From contig NW_026614258.1 of NCBI RefSeq assembly GCF_026230105.1, positions 1 through 64,000 on the forward strand: a stretch of DNA of 64,000 bases, given 5' to 3'. The notes below the pieces were generated by a model. That model did no database searches and had not been told where the DNA came from. It saw nothing but the letters and a program-made list of their open reading frames with translations. This DNA is from Diorhabda sublineata (Eukaryota > Arthropoda > Insecta > Coleoptera > Chrysomelidae). The translations under genes were made by a program, and so were the position numbers. This document shows, in pieces, positions 62,301-64,000 of this stretch; the stretch's first letter is position 1, and the number at the start of each line of letters is the position of its first letter.

Positions 62301-64000
62301 ATATTTGAGTGAGTTTGCATGTAACTTTGTCAGATATCATCGAATAACATCCAATGGAGCCCATTGAGGTCAACTGTCACTTTGTGTTAATTGAGAATTT
62401 TCAAAGTCTATCTTCCTAATTTGAAGTCGAATTTCAACATTTCTCATATATTTGAGTGAGTTTGCATCTAACTCTATCAGATATCATCGAATAACATCCA
62501 TTTAAGCCCATTGAGGTCAACTGTCACTTTGTGTTAATTGAAAATTTTCAAAGTCTAACTTCCTAATTTGAAGTCGAATTTCAACATTTCTCATATATTT
62601 GAGTGAGTTTGCATGTTACTTTGTCAGATATCATCGAATAACATCCAATGAAGCCCATTGAGGTCAATTGTCACTTTGTGTTAATTGAGAATTTTCAAAG
62701 TCTAACTTCCTAATTTGAAGTCGAATTTCAACATTTCTCATATATTTGAGTGAGTTTCGCATGTAACTTTGTCAGATATCATCGAATAACATCCAATGGA
62801 GCCCATTGAGGTCAACTGTCACTTTGTGTTAATTGAGAATTTTCAAAGTCTATCTTCCTAATTTGAAGTCGAATTTCAACATTTCTCATATATTTGAGTG
62901 AGTTTGCATGTAACTTTGTCAGATATCATCGAATAACATCTAATGAAGCCCATTGAGGTCAACTGTCACTTTGTGTTAATTGAAAAGTTTCAAAGTCCAT
63001 CTTCCTAATTTGAAATCGAATTTCAACATTTCACATATCTTTGAGTGAGTTTGCATCTAACTTTGTCAGATATCATCGAATAACATCCATTGAAGCCTAT
63101 TGAGGTCAGCTGTCACTTTGTAATAATTGAAAATTTTCAAAGTCTATCTTCCTAATTTGAAGACGAATTTCAACATTTTTCATATATTTGAGTGAGTTTG
63201 CATGTAACTTTGTCAGATATCATAGAATAACATCCAATGAAGCCCATTGAGGTCAACTGTCACTTTGTGTTAATTGAATATTTTCAAAGTCTATCTTCCT
63301 AATTTGATGTCGAATTTCAACATTTCGCATATATTTGAGTGAGTTTGCATGTAACTTTGTCAGATATCAACGAATAACATCCAATGAAGCCCATTGAGGT
63401 CAACTGTCACTTTGTGTTAATTGAAAATTTTCAAAGTCTATCTTCCTAATTTGAAGTCGAATTTCAACATTTCTCATATATTTGAGTGAGTTTGCATGTA
63501 ACTTTGTCAGATATCATCGAATAACATCCACTGAAGCCCATTGAGGTCAACTGTCACTTTGTGTTAATTGAAAATTTTCAAAGTCTATCTTCCTAATTTG
63601 AAGTCGAATTTCAACATTTCGCATATCTTTGAGTGAGTTTGCATCTAACTTTGTCAAATATCATCGAATAACATCCATTGAAGCCCATTGAGGTCAACTG
63701 TCACTTTGTGTTCATTGAAAATTTTCAAAGTCCAACTTCCTAATTTGATGTCGAATTTCAACATTTCTCATATATTTGAGTGAGTTTGCATGTAACTTTG
63801 TCAGATATCATCGAATAACATCCAATGAAGCCCATTGAGGTCAACTGTCACTTTGTAATAATTGTAAATTTTCAAAGTCTATCTTCCCAATTTGAAGTCG
63901 AACTTCAACATTTCTCATATATTTGAGTGAGTTTGCATCTAACTTTGTCAGATATCATCGAATAACATCCATTTAAGCCCATTGAGGTCAACTGTCACTT
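56319..64000 (+). repeat. Higher-order repeats marked by CAGCTG, GAAGACG and CGAACTTC
   Basis: Blocks start at 56319, 57936, 60876 and 63082 with the monomer set CAGCTG/GAAGACG/TTTTTCATATA, then one preceded by ATCATAGAAT with GAATATTTTC, then one preceded by ATCAACGAAT. Offsets are 1,617 (11 monomers), 2,940 (20) and 2,206 bp (15 plus one inserted base). The TCGAACTTC monomers, marked at 55670, 57140, 58904, 60521, 61991 and 63903, lie 10, 12, 11, 10 and 13 (+1 bp) monomers apart. A four-monomer tandem duplication occupies 58965-59552 and 59553-60140. The window ends 37 bp into monomer 437. Confidence 0.87.
62640..62787 (+). repeat. 148-bp monomer, single-base insertion
   Basis: Reads GTGAGTTTCGCATG instead of GTGAGTTTGCATG, gaining a C at about 62759. 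It is the only monomer longer than 147 bp in the window and creates an extra CpG. Confidence 0.92.

Larger units (their letters stand above)
1..64000 (+). repeat. 147-bp satellite DNA array (436 monomers plus a partial), probably centromeric
   Basis: Tandem head-to-tail monomers, all in one orientation, fill the window. With base 1 as position 1, landmarks in a consensus monomer are: CCATTGA-like direct repeats at about 6-22, the palindrome TTGAAAATTTTCAA at 46-59, CpG sites in TCGAA at 83-84 and 143-144, a variable TTC(T/G/A)CAT at 96-102, and an EcoRV-type GATATC at 135-140. G+C is about 32%. Neighbouring monomers differ at a limited set of diagnostic positions, which recur in combinations and define higher-order repeats. 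Long, homogeneous, AT-rich arrays with a near-nucleosomal period are known from centromeres of many plants and animals. That this array is centromeric is inference: no CENP-A data, flanking genes or retroelements are visible. It could also be pericentromeric or subtelomeric. I do not recognise the family. Confidence 0.97.

Noticed and set aside
1..64000. CRISPR array (regular repeats with variable parts)
   Set aside because: The whole 147-bp unit is conserved. There are no short repeats alternating with unique spacers, and no cas genes or leader.
1..64000. CENP-B box in the monomer
   Set aside because: TTCG occurs in the TTTCGCATA variants, but the required downstream A and CGGG are absent, and the monomer has no GGG-rich segment.
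1..64000. Assignment to a known plant or animal satellite, for example the soybean, poplar or oak centromere repeats
   Set aside because: The length class and AT-rich, TCGAA-containing style are similar to several plant satellites, but I cannot match the sequence from memory and will not name a species.
1..64000. Bacterial or phage DNA
   Set aside because: No coding sequence in 64 kb and a homogeneous satellite with layered HORs are not compatible with a prokaryotic genome.

Overview
The whole window is one uninterrupted eukaryotic satellite DNA array. A monomer of 147 bp (about 32% G+C, counted on a consensus read from the text) repeats head to tail on one strand from base 1 to base 64000. 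Taking base 1 as monomer position 1, the window holds 436 complete monomers plus a 37-bp start of the next. The length is fully accounted for: 436 x 147 = 64092, less nineteen 2-bp deletions, nine 10-bp deletions and two 1-bp deletions, plus one 1-bp insertion, puts monomer 437 at 63964, where it is found. I see no gene, RNA gene, transposon, inverted segment or other unique sequence. The scale, AT-richness, homogeneity and layered higher-order repeats (HORs) are typical of centromeric or pericentromeric satellite in a plant or animal chromosome. I do not recognise the monomer and cannot name the species.

Layout. 1-6762: monomers only of standard length, with a 5-monomer HOR (735 bp) and a 20-monomer (2,940 bp) duplication. 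6763-16738: domain marked by ten 145-bp monomers of class a, with 3-, 4-, 5- and 7-monomer spacings, preceded in part by dimers at 8525-9406. 16739-18061: transition. 18062-32586: domain marked by nine 145-bp monomers of class b, with segmental copies of 2,054 bp (two) and 1,470 bp (three). Inside it, 20246-20850 is a small island of divergent monomers with an out-of-register 48-bp patch. 30247-34644: mixed block with 2-monomer repeats. 31717-54113: nine 137-bp monomers occur only here; within it lies a 2.5-2.9 kb HOR (34645-42698). 54114-64000: standard-length monomers again, in blocks offset by 11, 20 and 15 monomers.

Function. Nothing here encodes a protein. The plausible role is structural: the period equals the DNA length wrapped on a nucleosome core and is 14 turns at 10.5 bp per turn, T-tracts recur about every 10-11 bp through half the monomer, and a 14-bp palindrome sits in the middle of many copies. 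The remaining interest is evolutionary: nested HORs, indel-marked domains, slippage deletions, CpG decay and one divergent island record how unequal exchange and conversion have reshaped the array. I did not find a previously undescribed gene system. All comparisons were made by eye, so identity statements cover the stretches I checked line by line.
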